Below, one piece after another: positions 8,375-17,185 of a DNA stretch of 64,000 bases. Every line of letters begins with the position of its first letter. Position 1 is the first letter of the stretch. The DNA is from Streptomyces sp. HB132. GTDB lineage: Bacteria > Actinomycetota > Actinomycetes > Streptomycetales > Streptomycetaceae. The stretch lies in assembly GCF_016909575.1 (NCBI RefSeq), contig NZ_JAFBGA010000008.1, positions 1 through 64,000 on the forward strand, given 5' to 3'. The notes below the pieces were generated by a model that did no database searches, had not been told where the DNA came from, and was given only the letters and a program-made list of their open reading frames with translations. The translations under genes and the position numbers were made by a program.

Positions 8375-9202
8375 ATGAAGCCCATCATCACGGCATCCGA
8401 ATACATGAGCGAGTCGGCGGGCCCGCGCCCACCCGTCCTCCTGGACATCCGCTGGCAGCTCGGCGGGCCCAACGGTCGTGCCGACTACGAGGCCGGGCAC
8501 CTGCCGGGCGCGGTGTACGTCGACCTCGACTCCGAGCTCGCGGGTCCCGCGGGCAGCGGCGGCCGTCATCCCCTGCCGGACCCGGAGGTCTTCGGGGCCG
8601 CCATGAGGCGGGCCGGGGTCGGACGCGAGACCCCGGTGGTGGTCCACGACGGCGGTCAGGGCTGGGCGGCGGCCCGTGCGTGGTGGCTGCTGCGCTGGGC
8701 CGGACACTCTGATGTCCGGGTCCTGGACGGCGGTCTCGCCGCATGGACGGGTGAGCTCACCACCGCTGTCCCGGAGCCGGCCGGGGGCGACTTCCGGCCC
8801 GAGCCGGGCGCGCTCCGCCTCCTGGACGCCGACGGCGCCGCGGAGCTCGCCCGCACCGGGCTGCTGCTCGACGCGCGGGCCGCGGAGCGCTACCGGGGGG
8901 ACGTGGAGCCGATCGACCGCGTCGGCGGGCACATCCCCGGCGCGGTGTCCGCCCCGACCACGCAGAACGTCGGCGAGGACGGACGCTTCCTGGACGCCGG
9001 CGCGCTCGCCTCCCGCTTCTCCGCCCTTGGCGCCGACGACGCCACCGAGGTCGGGGTCTACTGCGGCTCCGGAGTCAGCGGTGCCCACGAGGTGCTGGCT
9101 CTGGAGCTCGCCGGACACCGGGCCGCGCTCTACGCGGGGTCCTGGTCGGAGTGGTCCTCGGACGAGTCCCGCCCGGTCGCCACGGGGCCGTCGCCCGTCT
9201 GA
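8375..9202 (+). CDS. sulfurtransferase (tandem rhodanese, 3-mercaptopyruvate type)
   Basis: 275-residue protein with two rhodanese domains. The inactive N-terminal one is about residues 10-130 (GRADYEAGHLPGAVYVDL); the catalytic one is about 150-275, with active-site loop YCGSGVSG carrying the persulphide-forming Cys. The CGSGV loop is typical of 3-mercaptopyruvate sulfurtransferases rather than thiosulfate rhodaneses. The ATG at 8375 is favoured over 8366 because GAGG sits 9 bases upstream. It functions in cytosolic sulphur transfer or cyanide detoxification. Confidence 0.85.
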   Translation: MKPIITASEYMSESAGPRPPVLLDIRWQLGGPNGRADYEAGHLPGAVYVDLDSELAGPAGSGGRHPLPDPEVFGAAMRRAGVGRETPVVVHDGGQGWAAARAWWLLRWAGHSDVRVLDGGLAAWTGELTTAVPEPAGGDFRPEPGALRLLDADGAAELARTGLLLDARAAERYRGDVEPIDRVGGHIPGAVSAPTTQNVGEDGRFLDAGALASRFSALGADDATEVGVYCGSGVSGAHEVLALELAGHRAALYAGSWSEWSSDESRPVATGPSPV

Positions 9203-9221
9203 CTCCGGACGCGCCGGGGGC

Positions 9222-9241
9222 CCGTACGCGACGGCGTACGG
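9222..9241. terminator. bidirectional terminator between convergent genes
   Basis: CCGTACGC and GCGTACGG form an 8-bp perfect stem with a 4-base loop between the convergent sulfurtransferase and sepH genes. Confidence 0.6.
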
Positions 9242-9276
9242 ACCCTCGGCGCTGCCACGGGCCTGCGGGCCCGCCC

Positions 9277-10341
9277 TCAGTCCTGCTTCTTCCGGCGTGT
9301 GCCGAACACGATCTCGTCCCAGCTCGGTACGGCCGCCCGTCGCCCCGGGCGCACGCCGTCCGCCTCGGCCTGGCGATCCGTCGTCCCGGTCAGCCGGTCG
9401 CGGTGACCGGCCACCGCCCGGGGCATCAGCACGTCGGCGTAGGCGGAACCCGCACCGGCGGACGCCGCCGCGGCCGGAGGCTCGTCCGCCTCGGGCTCCT
9501 GCTGCGGCGCGGGTTCGAGCGCCGGCGGTTCGGGCTGTGAGGGCCGCTCCGGGACGACCATGTCGCCGCGGAAGCTCGGCACCGCCTCCAGGAGGCTGGT
9601 CAGCGAGTCGCGCTCGCCGGCGGACACGCCGCCGATCCGCTCCTCCGGCTCGGCCGCGGAGGGCGCCGGCCGCTCGATCTGGCGGTCCAGGGCACGGTCC
9701 AGCGGCCGGTCGCGCGGCAGCCGCGCGATCCGGGGCACGAACGGGAAGCTCGGCTCAGGAGCGGCGACGTCCTCGGTCTCGCCGATCAGTGAGCGTGCCT
9801 CTTCGTCCACCGCCTGGACCAGCCGTCGCGGCGGGTCGTACGTCCAGCTGGCGGAGTGCGGTTCGCCGGCGACGCGGTAGACCAGGAGGACCTCCCAGGT
9901 GCCGTCGTCCCGGCGCCAGGAGTCCCACTGGACGGTCTCCCTGTCGGCGCCGCGCACGAGCAGCCGCTCCTGCACCGCCTCGCCGAGCTGGGGCCCGGTG
10001 TTCTCACCCGGACGGCGCACAGGAGTCTTCCGGGCGCGCTCGGCCATGAACGCGCGCTCCGCGAGCACGGGGCCCTCGAATCGACGCACCCGGTCCACGG
10101 GGATGCCGGCGAACTGGGCTACCTCCTCGGCGGAGGCGCCTGCTCGTATACGCGCCTGGATGTCGCGCGGGCGGAGATGGCTCTCCACCTCGATCTCGAT
10201 CTGGCCCAGCCTGGCGCGGTCATTGCGCACGGCGGCACGCAGCCGCTCATCGATCGGAAGCGTGTACTCCGTGCTGTCCGCAGCCTTGAGCACCAGTCGT
10301 GTGCCGTCGTTTGAGACGGCCACGACACGCAGTTCGGGCAT
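9277..10341 (-). CDS. sepH: SepH, FtsZ-associated cell-division regulator
   Basis: 354-residue member of the DUF3071/SepH family. The conserved N-terminus (MPELRVVAVSNDGTRLVLK ...) contains a helix-turn-helix-like segment around residues 60-90 (ASAEEVAQFAGIPVDRVRRFE). A long acidic Pro/Glu-rich linker follows, and the C-terminal motif PSWDEIVFGTRRKK matches the conserved tail that contacts FtsZ in Streptomyces venezuelae. SepH stimulates FtsZ assembly during sporulation septation. The ATG at 10341 has GGAGG 5-9 bases upstream; the open frame extending to 10638 has no ribosome site. Confidence 0.92.
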   Translation of the reverse strand: MPELRVVAVSNDGTRLVLKAADSTEYTLPIDERLRAAVRNDRARLGQIEIEVESHLRPRDIQARIRAGASAEEVAQFAGIPVDRVRRFEGPVLAERAFMAERARKTPVRRPGENTGPQLGEAVQERLLVRGADRETVQWDSWRRDDGTWEVLLVYRVAGEPHSASWTYDPPRRLVQAVDEEARSLIGETEDVAAPEPSFPFVPRIARLPRDRPLDRALDRQIERPAPSAAEPEERIGGVSAGERDSLTSLLEAVPSFRGDMVVPERPSQPEPPALEPAPQQEPEADEPPAAAASAGAGSAYADVLMPRAVAGHRDRLTGTTDRQAEADGVRPGRRAAVPSWDEIVFGTRRKKQD

Positions 10342-10838
10342 GGGAACCTCCCGGGTGGTGCCTGCCGACGTCACGTGCGTCGCTGCTTCCGCTAGTCGAG
10401 TGTGACCTGCCCGGGTTCGGCCTGCCACAACCTTGCCAAGTTGCCCGGCGTATCGGGCCTCGGCCCTGCAACGCCACGATGACACGGTCACCTGTGTGCG
10501 ACGCGGAGCGACCGGGTGGTCGCTCCGTGTAGCAGGCGCCCGTGCGATGCCGCGGCGCCGCCGGTTCGGGTGCCGTCTCCGGCCCCCTCCCGAAGGACCC
10601 GGATACCCGTGCGGGGGTCCGGCCCCAGGGCTCGCCACAGTACTCCATTCGGGCCACCGGGGTGGACCGGCGCGCCGCCGAAGTTCTCACCGGACACGGG
10701 AGTTGGGTTACCCAGTTGTTCGCGATATGCCCTCGATGCGTGTGCTGCTTCACAAAATCTCCAGAATCGGAACTATCTGATTCGCCCAAATGTCTCTTCT
10801 TTGTGCAAGGTGGGGTAGTTGTCGAGCAAGGGCTGATC
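10342..10838. other. intergenic region between divergent sepH and membrane-protein gene
   Basis: About 500 bp of non-coding DNA presumed to hold both promoters. The clearest structure is a hairpin at 10504-10527 (10-bp perfect arms CGGAGCGACC and GGTCGCTCCG, 4-base loop), which may be a terminator or the 3' end of a small RNA. AT content rises near 10740-10810, where the promoter of the downstream gene may lie. No tRNA or ORF is convincing. Confidence 0.45.
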
Positions 10839-11831
10839 ATGGTTCAGAAGCCGCAGACTGATGCGGACCGCAAGGAAAGGCGCATAGATCTGAGCCTTCC
10901 GCAGGTCGCGGGCAGTGCCGTCGCGGCGGTCGCGGCGGCGGTGATGGCCTCACAGCTCGGCGTCTACGGAACCATCGCCGGTGCGGGCGTGATGAGCGTG
11001 GTGGCCACGTGCGGGGGTTCGGTCTTCCAGCACTTCTTCCGCCGCACCGGGGAGCAGATCCGCGAGGTCACCGTCCAGGTGAAGCACCCGGCGGGCCGTC
11101 AGATCACCGTGCGCACGCGGGAGACGTCCCCCGCGGGGTGGCGTCGGGAGGACGACGCGACGAGGGTGCTGCGCACGGTGGCGGCCGACGCGGACCGCAC
11201 GACCCCGCTGCGGCAGCTCCGGCCGGGCGGGGCCGAGCCCGGCGGGACGCGCCGGGTGGCCCCGGCACCCGGCGAGGCGACCCCGGGTGCCCGGAGCCAC
11301 GACGAGACGGTCACGGACGACTTCCACTCCGACTACTCCGACGCCCGCACGCACGGCACCCGTGTCCGTGGCTGGAAGCGGTCGGTCCTCGCGGCCACCG
11401 GGGTCTTCGTCCTGTCGATGGCCGGCATCACGGTGTACGAGATGGTCTCCGGCCACGGTCTGGGGAGCGACGGGCGGACGACCATCGGCTCCGTCGTGAG
11501 CGGCGAGCGCCACGGCGGGACGACCGCACCGTCGCCCTCGGACGGCACGGGCCAGGAGGGCGGCGCGGACCAGGGGGACGACGGGAGCACGACGACGCCC
11601 GGCACGGACGCGGGAGAGGACGGCGGCGCCCAGCCCGATCCCTCCGGCGGCGACGGCTCCGCGGGGGACCCCACCCCCTCGCCCTCGGCGCCCGGCGGGA
11701 CCCCGACGCCGGAGGCCACCACGTCGGCCGCACCGGGCGACGACGGCACCACCCCGGCCGCGCCGGACCCGACCGGCGCCGAGGCCGAACCGGAACAGCA
11801 GGGCGGTGCCGGGGCGGACCCGGACCGGTGA
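10839..11831 (+). CDS. conserved actinobacterial membrane protein with disordered tail
   Basis: 330-residue protein of unknown function. Residues about 18-60 are hydrophobic (VAGSAVAAVAAAVMASQLGVY ...), and a second membrane segment is near residue 190 (VLAATGVFVLSMAGITVYEM). The rest beyond about 210 is Gly/Asp/Pro/Thr-rich and probably an extracytoplasmic disordered tail. The ATG at 10839 has AAGGG six bases upstream. It lies alone on the plus strand between sepH and a minus-strand operon. Confidence 0.7.
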   Translation: MVQKPQTDADRKERRIDLSLPQVAGSAVAAVAAAVMASQLGVYGTIAGAGVMSVVATCGGSVFQHFFRRTGEQIREVTVQVKHPAGRQITVRTRETSPAGWRREDDATRVLRTVAADADRTTPLRQLRPGGAEPGGTRRVAPAPGEATPGARSHDETVTDDFHSDYSDARTHGTRVRGWKRSVLAATGVFVLSMAGITVYEMVSGHGLGSDGRTTIGSVVSGERHGGTTAPSPSDGTGQEGGADQGDDGSTTTPGTDAGEDGGAQPDPSGGDGSAGDPTPSPSAPGGTPTPEATTSAAPGDDGTTPAAPDPTGAEAEPEQQGGAGADPDR

Positions 11832-11855
11832 TCCGGCCCTGTCGTCCCCACGGTC

Positions 11856-13175
11856 TCAGTCCCCGAGCACGCGGCGCAGATAGTCGTTGGCGAACAGCCG
11901 GCCGGGGTCGAGCCGGTCGCGTACGGCCGCGAACTCGCCGAACCGCGGGTAGGCCCTGGCCAGGTAGCCTGAGTCCCGGGTGTGGATCTTGCCCCAGTGC
12001 GGACGCCCGTCGTATCCCGTCATGATCCGCTCGACGGCGGTGAAGTACGAGTGGTAGGGCGTCCCCCGGTACAGGTGGACCGCGATGTACGCGGTCTCCC
12101 GGCCGGAGGCCGTGGAGAGTGCGATGTCGTCGGCGGGTGCCGTGCGGACCTCCACCGGGAAGCTGATCCGCAGCGGCGAGCGCTCCACCATCGCCTTGAG
12201 CTCGCGCAGGGCCCCGACCGCCGCCTCGCGCGGCAGGGCGTACTCCATCTCGACGAAGCGCACCCGCCTGGGGCTGGTGAACACCTTGTACGGGATGTCG
12301 GTGTACGTACGGGCCGACAGGGCGCGGCTGGAGATCCTGGCGATGGAGGGGATGGCCCCCGGGACCGCCCTGCCGAGCGAGCAGGCGACCTGGAAGATCC
12401 CGTTGGACAGGAGCTCGTCCTCGATCCAGCCGCTCACCCGCCCGGGCGGAGCGGCGGGGCCCGCACTCCGGTTGTTGCGCTTGGTGTTGCAGTTGCCGGT
12501 GTGGGGGAACCAGTAGAACTCGAAGTGTTCGTTCTCCGTGACCAGCCGGTCGAAATCGGCCGTGACCCGGTCGAAGGTCATCGGCTCCTCGCGGGCCGTC
12601 AGCAGGAAGACCGGTTCCACCGCGAAGGTGACCGCGGTGACCACGCCGAGTGCCCCGAGCCCGATCCTGGCCGCCGCGAAGACGTCCGGGTGCTCGTCGG
12701 CGGAGCACCGCAGCACCGTGCCGTCGGCCGTGACCAGCTCCAGCGCGCGGATCTGCGCCGCGACCGACGCCGAGTCGCGGCCCGTGCCGTGGGTGCCCGT
12801 GGAGATGGCCCCGGCGACCGTCTGCTCCATGATGTCGCCCATGTTGGTGAGCGAGAGCCCCTCACGGGCGAGCGCGGTGTTCAGGCGCTTCAGGGGGGTG
12901 CCGGCCTCGACCGTGACGGTCATCGCCGCGCGGTCGATGTCGCGGATCCCGGTGAGCAGGTCCGGGCGTATGAGGACCCCGTCGGTGGCCGCGGTCGCCG
13001 TGAACGAGTGACCGGTGCCGACGGGCTTGACCGTCAGGCCGTCCCCGGACGCACGGCGCAGCACCTCGGCGAGCTCGTCGACCGACGCGGGGGATTCCAC
13101 GCGCGCGGGCCGGGCGGTGACGTTGCCCGCCCAGTTACGCCACGTGCTCGCCGTCCGTGCGTAGGTGTCTGTCAT
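11856..13175 (-). CDS. FAD-dependent sugar-1,4-lactone oxidase
   Basis: 439-residue flavin oxidoreductase of the L-gulono/D-arabinono-1,4-lactone oxidase family. The FAD PCMH domain covers about 15-185, with GTGHSFTATA as the PP-loop and GTHGTGRD further on. The C-terminal ALO domain contains the HWGK motif (GRPHWGKIHTRD) near residue 390. It oxidises an aldonolactone or alditol with FAD; the exact substrate is not predictable. The first 41 bases overlap the end of the upstream MFS gene on the same strand, so the two are co-transcribed and probably coupled. Confidence 0.85.
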   Translation of the reverse strand: MTDTYARTASTWRNWAGNVTARPARVESPASVDELAEVLRRASGDGLTVKPVGTGHSFTATAATDGVLIRPDLLTGIRDIDRAAMTVTVEAGTPLKRLNTALAREGLSLTNMGDIMEQTVAGAISTGTHGTGRDSASVAAQIRALELVTADGTVLRCSADEHPDVFAAARIGLGALGVVTAVTFAVEPVFLLTAREEPMTFDRVTADFDRLVTENEHFEFYWFPHTGNCNTKRNNRSAGPAAPPGRVSGWIEDELLSNGIFQVACSLGRAVPGAIPSIARISSRALSARTYTDIPYKVFTSPRRVRFVEMEYALPREAAVGALRELKAMVERSPLRISFPVEVRTAPADDIALSTASGRETAYIAVHLYRGTPYHSYFTAVERIMTGYDGRPHWGKIHTRDSGYLARAYPRFGEFAAVRDRLDPGRLFANDYLRRVLGD

Positions 13176-14379
13176 GTTCCCCGCGCCCTCCCGTAGGAGC
13201 CGGCTCCGAGAGCCGGCGATACCCCAGGAGCGCCACCGCGGCCGCGAGCGCTCCCGCCACGGCGGGCACCGCGTACCCCGCCCCGGCCCCCGAGGCGTCG
13301 ACCACCCAGCCTGCGGCAGAGGAGCCGAGCGCCACTCCGACCGCGAGCCCGGTGCTGGTCCAGGTCATGCCCTCGGTGAGCTGGGTGCGTGGCACGTGCC
13401 GTTCGACGAGGGCCATCGTGGTGACCATCGTCGGTGCGATGGCGAGGCCCGCGACAAAGAGCGCCACGGCCAGGAACGGCAGGCTCCCGGCCAGTTGGAG
13501 GGGGATCATACTCACGGCCATCGCGCACACCCCGGCCAGCCACCTGGTGGACGGCTTCCCCCGCAGGTGCAGCAGGCCGAAGACCGCTCCGGCGAGACAC
13601 GAGCCCAGGGCGTAGACCGCGAGCACGAGGCTCGCCGCCGCCTTGTGGCCGCGCTCCTCGGCGAAGGCGACCGTCACCACGTCCACCGCCCCGAAGATCG
13701 CCCCGGTGGCGACGAAGGTGACCACCAGCACCCGGAGCCCGGACGAACGGAGCGCCGAGCCGCCGGTGTGGTGCTCCTTCGGGTGCGGCCGGGGCTCCGT
13801 GGTCCGCTGGGACGTCAGCCAGAAGACACCGGCCACCAGGAACAGGCCGGCCAGCAGGGGGCCGGCCTCCGGGAACCAGGCGGTGGACAGCCCGATGGAG
13901 ACGATGGGTCCGAAGATGAAGCACACCTCGTCGACGATCGACTCCCACGCGTACGCGGTGTGCAGCGGGCGCCCGGAATCCCGGTAGATCTCGGCCCAGC
14001 GCGCCCGGACCATCGACCCCACGCTCGGGACGCAGCCGGCGCCCGCGGCGAAGACGAACAGGGTCCAGTCGGGCAGCCCCTGCTGCGCGCAGACCAGCAG
14101 CCCGGCGACAGCGGTGGCCGCCGACAGCGTGACGGGCCGCAGCACGCGGCGCTGCCCGTACCGGTCGACCATCCGTGAGACCTGGGGGCCCATGACGGCC
14201 GCCGCCATGGCGAGCGTCGCGGAGAGCGCACCCGCCAGTCCGTAACGCCCGGTGAGCTGGGAGATCATCGTCACCACGCCGATCCCCATCATGGACAGCG
14301 GCATCCGGCCGAGAAATCCGGCCGCCGAGAACTCCCGGCTTCCGGGGGCGGAGAAGATGGCGCGGTAGGGGCTGGGCAA
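13135..14379 (-). CDS. MFS transporter
   Basis: 414-residue major facilitator superfamily protein with about 12 hydrophobic segments. It has the loop 2-3 motif region MVDRYGQRRVLRP and a central cytoplasmic loop rich in charges (SQRTTEPRPHPKEHHTGG). The TTG start at 14379 has GGAG 7 bases upstream; upstream codons to 14550 read low-complexity and run into the ferrochelatase promoter. It overlaps the lactone oxidase by 41 bp. The substrate is unknown. Confidence 0.8.
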   Translation of the reverse strand: MPSPYRAIFSAPGSREFSAAGFLGRMPLSMMGIGVVTMISQLTGRYGLAGALSATLAMAAAVMGPQVSRMVDRYGQRRVLRPVTLSAATAVAGLLVCAQQGLPDWTLFVFAAGAGCVPSVGSMVRARWAEIYRDSGRPLHTAYAWESIVDEVCFIFGPIVSIGLSTAWFPEAGPLLAGLFLVAGVFWLTSQRTTEPRPHPKEHHTGGSALRSSGLRVLVVTFVATGAIFGAVDVVTVAFAEERGHKAAASLVLAVYALGSCLAGAVFGLLHLRGKPSTRWLAGVCAMAVSMIPLQLAGSLPFLAVALFVAGLAIAPTMVTTMALVERHVPRTQLTEGMTWTSTGLAVGVALGSSAAGWVVDASGAGAGYAVPAVAGALAAAVALLGYRRLSEPAPTGGRGEHDRHLRTDGEHVA

Positions 14380-14548
14380 GGGGGAGCTCCGGGAAAGCCT
14401 GTCAGGTGTACGGGGGCCGACACAGCTTACGACCTCGCCTGCGGGCGTCCGAGGCGCAGCGGGTGAGGCCGTAACCGGCGGCCGCGCCCGCGACGACCCG
14501 CCGACGGCGGTTGCGGGACTGTCGGCGGCGGGTGGCAGGATCGGGTGC

Positions 14549-15673
14549 ATGTCCGATCTGCGTGATCCCGCTCCCTACGACGCTCTCCTGCTGCTGTCCT
14601 TCGGCGGCCCCGAAGGACCCGACGACGTGGTCCCGTTCCTGTCGAACGTCACGCGTGGCCGGGGCATCCCCGAAGAACGGCTCAAGGAGGTCGGCAAGCA
14701 CTACTTCCTCTTCGGCGGCGTCAGCCCGATCAACGCGCAGAACAGGGCGCTGCTGGACGCGCTGCGCACGGACTTCGCGGAGCACGGCCTCGAGCTGCCG
14801 GTGTACTGGGGCAACCGGAACTGGGCCCCGTACCTCACCGACGCCCTCCGAGAGATGATCACGGACGGACACCGCCGCATCGCCGTGCTCGCCACCAGCG
14901 CGTACGCCTCCTACTCCGGCTGCCGCCAGTACCGCGAGAACCTGGCGGAGTCGCTGGCCGTCCTGGAGGCGGAAGGGCTCCCGGTGCCCCGGGTGGACAA
15001 GTTGCGGCACTACTTCAACCACCCCGGCTTCGTACGGCCGATGGTGGACGGCGTCCTGGCGTCGCTCGCCACCCTCCCCGACGCGGTCAGGGCGGGGGCG
15101 CACCTCGCGTTCACCACGCACTCCATCCCGACCGCCGCGGCCGACACCTCCGGGCCGGCCGGGACCCACGGCGACGGCGGCTCCTACGTGGCCGAGCACC
15201 TTGACGTCGCCCGGCTGATCACCGAGGCCGTGCGCGAGGAGACCGGCGTCGACCACCCGTGGCAGCTCGTCTACCAGTCGCGCAGCGGTGCCCCGCACAT
15301 CCCGTGGCTGGAGCCCGACATCTGCGACCACCTGGAGTCCCTCCACGGCGACGGTGTCCCGGCGGTCGTCATGGCCCCCATCGGCTTCGTCTCGGACCAC
15401 ATGGAGGTGATGTACGACCTCGACACGGAGGCCGCCGCGAAGGCCGCCGAGCTCGGTCTGCCGGTGCGCCGCTCGGCGACGGTGGGTGCGGATCCCCGGT
15501 TCGCGGCTGCCGTACGCGAACTCGTCCTGGAGCGTGCCGCCACCGAGCGGGGCCGTCCGGTCGCACCGTGCGCCCTGGGTTCACTCGGTCCCTCCCACGA
15601 CCTCTGTCCGGTGGGCTGCTGCCCCGCGCGGGCCCCCAAGCCCGCCGCCGCCGGTGCCGACAGCCCGTTCTAG
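14549..15673 (+). CDS. cpfC: coproporphyrin III ferrochelatase
   Basis: 374-residue ferrochelatase (HemH/CpfC family) inserting Fe2+ into coproporphyrin III in the actinobacterial haem pathway. It begins YDALLLLSFGGPEGP; the active-site His and surrounding residues occur in FTTHSIPTAAA, followed by GFVSDHMEVMYDLD. Actinobacterial enzymes carry a [2Fe-2S] cluster held by one internal and three C-terminal cysteines. These are visible here as C125 (SGCRQY) and C353, C357 and C358 (LCPVGCCP). An IMPase gene follows on the same strand after 72 bases. Confidence 0.93.
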   Translation: MSDLRDPAPYDALLLLSFGGPEGPDDVVPFLSNVTRGRGIPEERLKEVGKHYFLFGGVSPINAQNRALLDALRTDFAEHGLELPVYWGNRNWAPYLTDALREMITDGHRRIAVLATSAYASYSGCRQYRENLAESLAVLEAEGLPVPRVDKLRHYFNHPGFVRPMVDGVLASLATLPDAVRAGAHLAFTTHSIPTAAADTSGPAGTHGDGGSYVAEHLDVARLITEAVREETGVDHPWQLVYQSRSGAPHIPWLEPDICDHLESLHGDGVPAVVMAPIGFVSDHMEVMYDLDTEAAAKAAELGLPVRRSATVGADPRFAAAVRELVLERAATERGRPVAPCALGSLGPSHDLCPVGCCPARAPKPAAAGADSPF

Positions 15674-15745
15674 TCCGCAGGTACCTCCCGCCGCCGCGGG
15701 GCCGGTACGCCCGTCCCGGCCCCGTGACACCACCTCTGGAGCGTT

Positions 15746-16546
15746 GTGACCGACCCCCTCCTGTCCGAACTGCTCGACCTCGCCCTGGAGGCGGCCCGCA
15801 GGGCCGGCGCGCTGCTGCGTGACGGCCGCCCCGCCGATCTCGGGGTCGCCGCGACGAAGTCCAGCCCGATCGACGTCGTCACCGAGATGGACATCCGGGC
15901 GGAGAAGCTGATCACCGGCTACCTCTCCGAGCGCCGCCCCACGGACGGTTTCCTCGGCGAGGAGGGCGCCAGCGCCGAGGGCAGCAGCGGTGTCCGATGG
16001 GTCATCGACCCGCTCGACGGCACGGTGAACTACCTCTACGGCCTCCCGACCTGGTCCGTCTCCATCGCAGCCGAGCGCGACGGCGAGCGTGTCGTCGGCG
16101 TGGTCGAGGCCCCGATGCGGCGCGAGACGTTCCACGCCGTGCTCGGCGGCGGCGCGTACGGGAACGGGGACGCGCTGAAGTGCCGGCCCACGGCCCCCCT
16201 CGACCAGGCCCTGGTGGCGACCGGCTTCAACTACGTCACCGAGGTACGCGCCCATCAGGCGGCCGTGGCCCAGCGGCTGATTCCCCGGTTGCGTGACATC
16301 CGGCGCGGGGGTTCGGCGGCCATCGAGCTCTGCGACGTCGCGGCGGGTCGCCTCGACGGCTACTACGAGCGTGGACTGCACCCGTGGGACGTGGCCGCGG
16401 GCGACCTCATCGCCCGGGAAGCCGGCGCCCTCACCGGGGGACGGCCCGGACGGCCCGCGGACGGTGACCTGACGGTCGCGGCGACCCCGGGAGTCTTCGA
16501 GCCGCTGCAGGCACTCCTCGAGGAACTGGGCGCCTGGCACGACTGA
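15746..16546 (+). CDS. inositol monophosphatase family protein
   Basis: 266-residue Mg2+-dependent phosphatase with all IMPase signatures: the GEEGA metal-binding segment, WVIDPLDGTVNYLYG and, near the C-terminus, HPWDVAAGDLIAREAGA. Possible substrates are myo-inositol-1-phosphate, histidinol phosphate or fructose bisphosphate. The GTG at 15746 has GGAG about six bases upstream. It is probably co-transcribed with the ferrochelatase gene and ends before a strong bidirectional terminator. Confidence 0.9.
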   Translation: MTDPLLSELLDLALEAARRAGALLRDGRPADLGVAATKSSPIDVVTEMDIRAEKLITGYLSERRPTDGFLGEEGASAEGSSGVRWVIDPLDGTVNYLYGLPTWSVSIAAERDGERVVGVVEAPMRRETFHAVLGGGAYGNGDALKCRPTAPLDQALVATGFNYVTEVRAHQAAVAQRLIPRLRDIRRGGSAAIELCDVAAGRLDGYYERGLHPWDVAAGDLIAREAGALTGGRPGRPADGDLTVAATPGVFEPLQALLEELGAWHD

Positions 16547-16595
16547 CGTACGTCTGCCCGGACCCGCTGTGGAGCCCGGGGAGCCGTCGGACACG

Positions 16596-16640
16596 CGAGG
16601 AGGGCCCCGGAGAGCCGTCAAGGCTCCCGGGGCCCTCTCG
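16596..16640. terminator. strong bidirectional terminator
   Basis: Long GC-rich inverted repeat (left arm from 16596, right arm 16621-16640, core GAGGGCCCCGG / CCGGGGCCCTC) between the IMPase gene and the convergent small gene at 16648. Confidence 0.8.
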
Positions 16641-16647
16641 TGGCGGC

Positions 16648-16821
16648 TCAGACGCTTGTGGCGCTGATCTCCACTCCGTGCTCGGCGGCGAGGCGGTGCA
16701 GGTCGTCCAGCTCTCCCTGCTCGACGTCCGCGAGGAAGTCGTCGCCCGTCTCGCGAGCCCTGGTGAGGTCGGACTCGGTGGTCTTGATGCGTTGCAGCAG
16801 GCCTGCGGTGAAAGCGTCCAT
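16648..16821 (-). CDS. small conserved hypothetical protein
   Basis: 57-residue acidic, helix-rich protein starting MDAFTAGLLQRIKTTESDL and ending VEISATSV. GAGGGG lies upstream of the ATG on the minus strand. It resembles small conserved Streptomyces proteins of unknown function; the heptad-like spacing of Leu and Ile suggests a helical hairpin. Longer upstream frames lack a ribosome site and are not included. Confidence 0.6.
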   Translation of the reverse strand: MDAFTAGLLQRIKTTESDLTRARETGDDFLADVEQGELDDLHRLAAEHGVEISATSV

Positions 16822-17125
16822 GGAGCGCCCCCTCATCGTGGGTCGGTGGCACGGGGGTGTGCCCGGTGGGTCTCCGGCACGTGGGCCGGAGCGCGGGTGA
16901 TCACGCAGTCCCTCTGGAAGCAGGACGGGCTGTGGCACGCCACATGCAGGGCGTGATCGCGGGGTGTGAGAGCGTCCTCCCCGTCGCGGGCCCGCGAGAA
17001 ACCTCAACTGGCCCGGAAATCCGATCAATTCCCCGGAGCGGCGGTCCGCACCGCGTCGTCTTACCGCCGGTTTATGCGCGTTACGGGCAGGATGGACGCG
17101 CACAGTCGGTGCCGCTGACGTGCGG

Positions 17126-17160
17126 CGAGCGGCCGGAACGTGGGCCGCTCGTCGTTTTTT
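17126..17160 (+). terminator. intrinsic terminator or attenuator just upstream of cutR
   Basis: CGAGCGGCC (17126-17134) pairs perfectly with GGCCGCTCG (17143-17151) and is followed by TCGTTTTTT (17152-17160). This is an unusually canonical rho-independent terminator for Streptomyces and lies only 26 bases before the cutR GTG. It could attenuate cutRS transcription or end a short upstream RNA. The rest of the 16822-17185 gap contains no convincing gene. Confidence 0.6.
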
Positions 17161-17185
17161 CGGAGATCTAGGGAAGGACTGCGCC

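Noticed and set aside
17078..17088. Copy of the island motif GCGTTACGGGC upstream of cutR
   Set aside because: Only 11 bases match and the context is different; expected by chance in GC-rich DNA.
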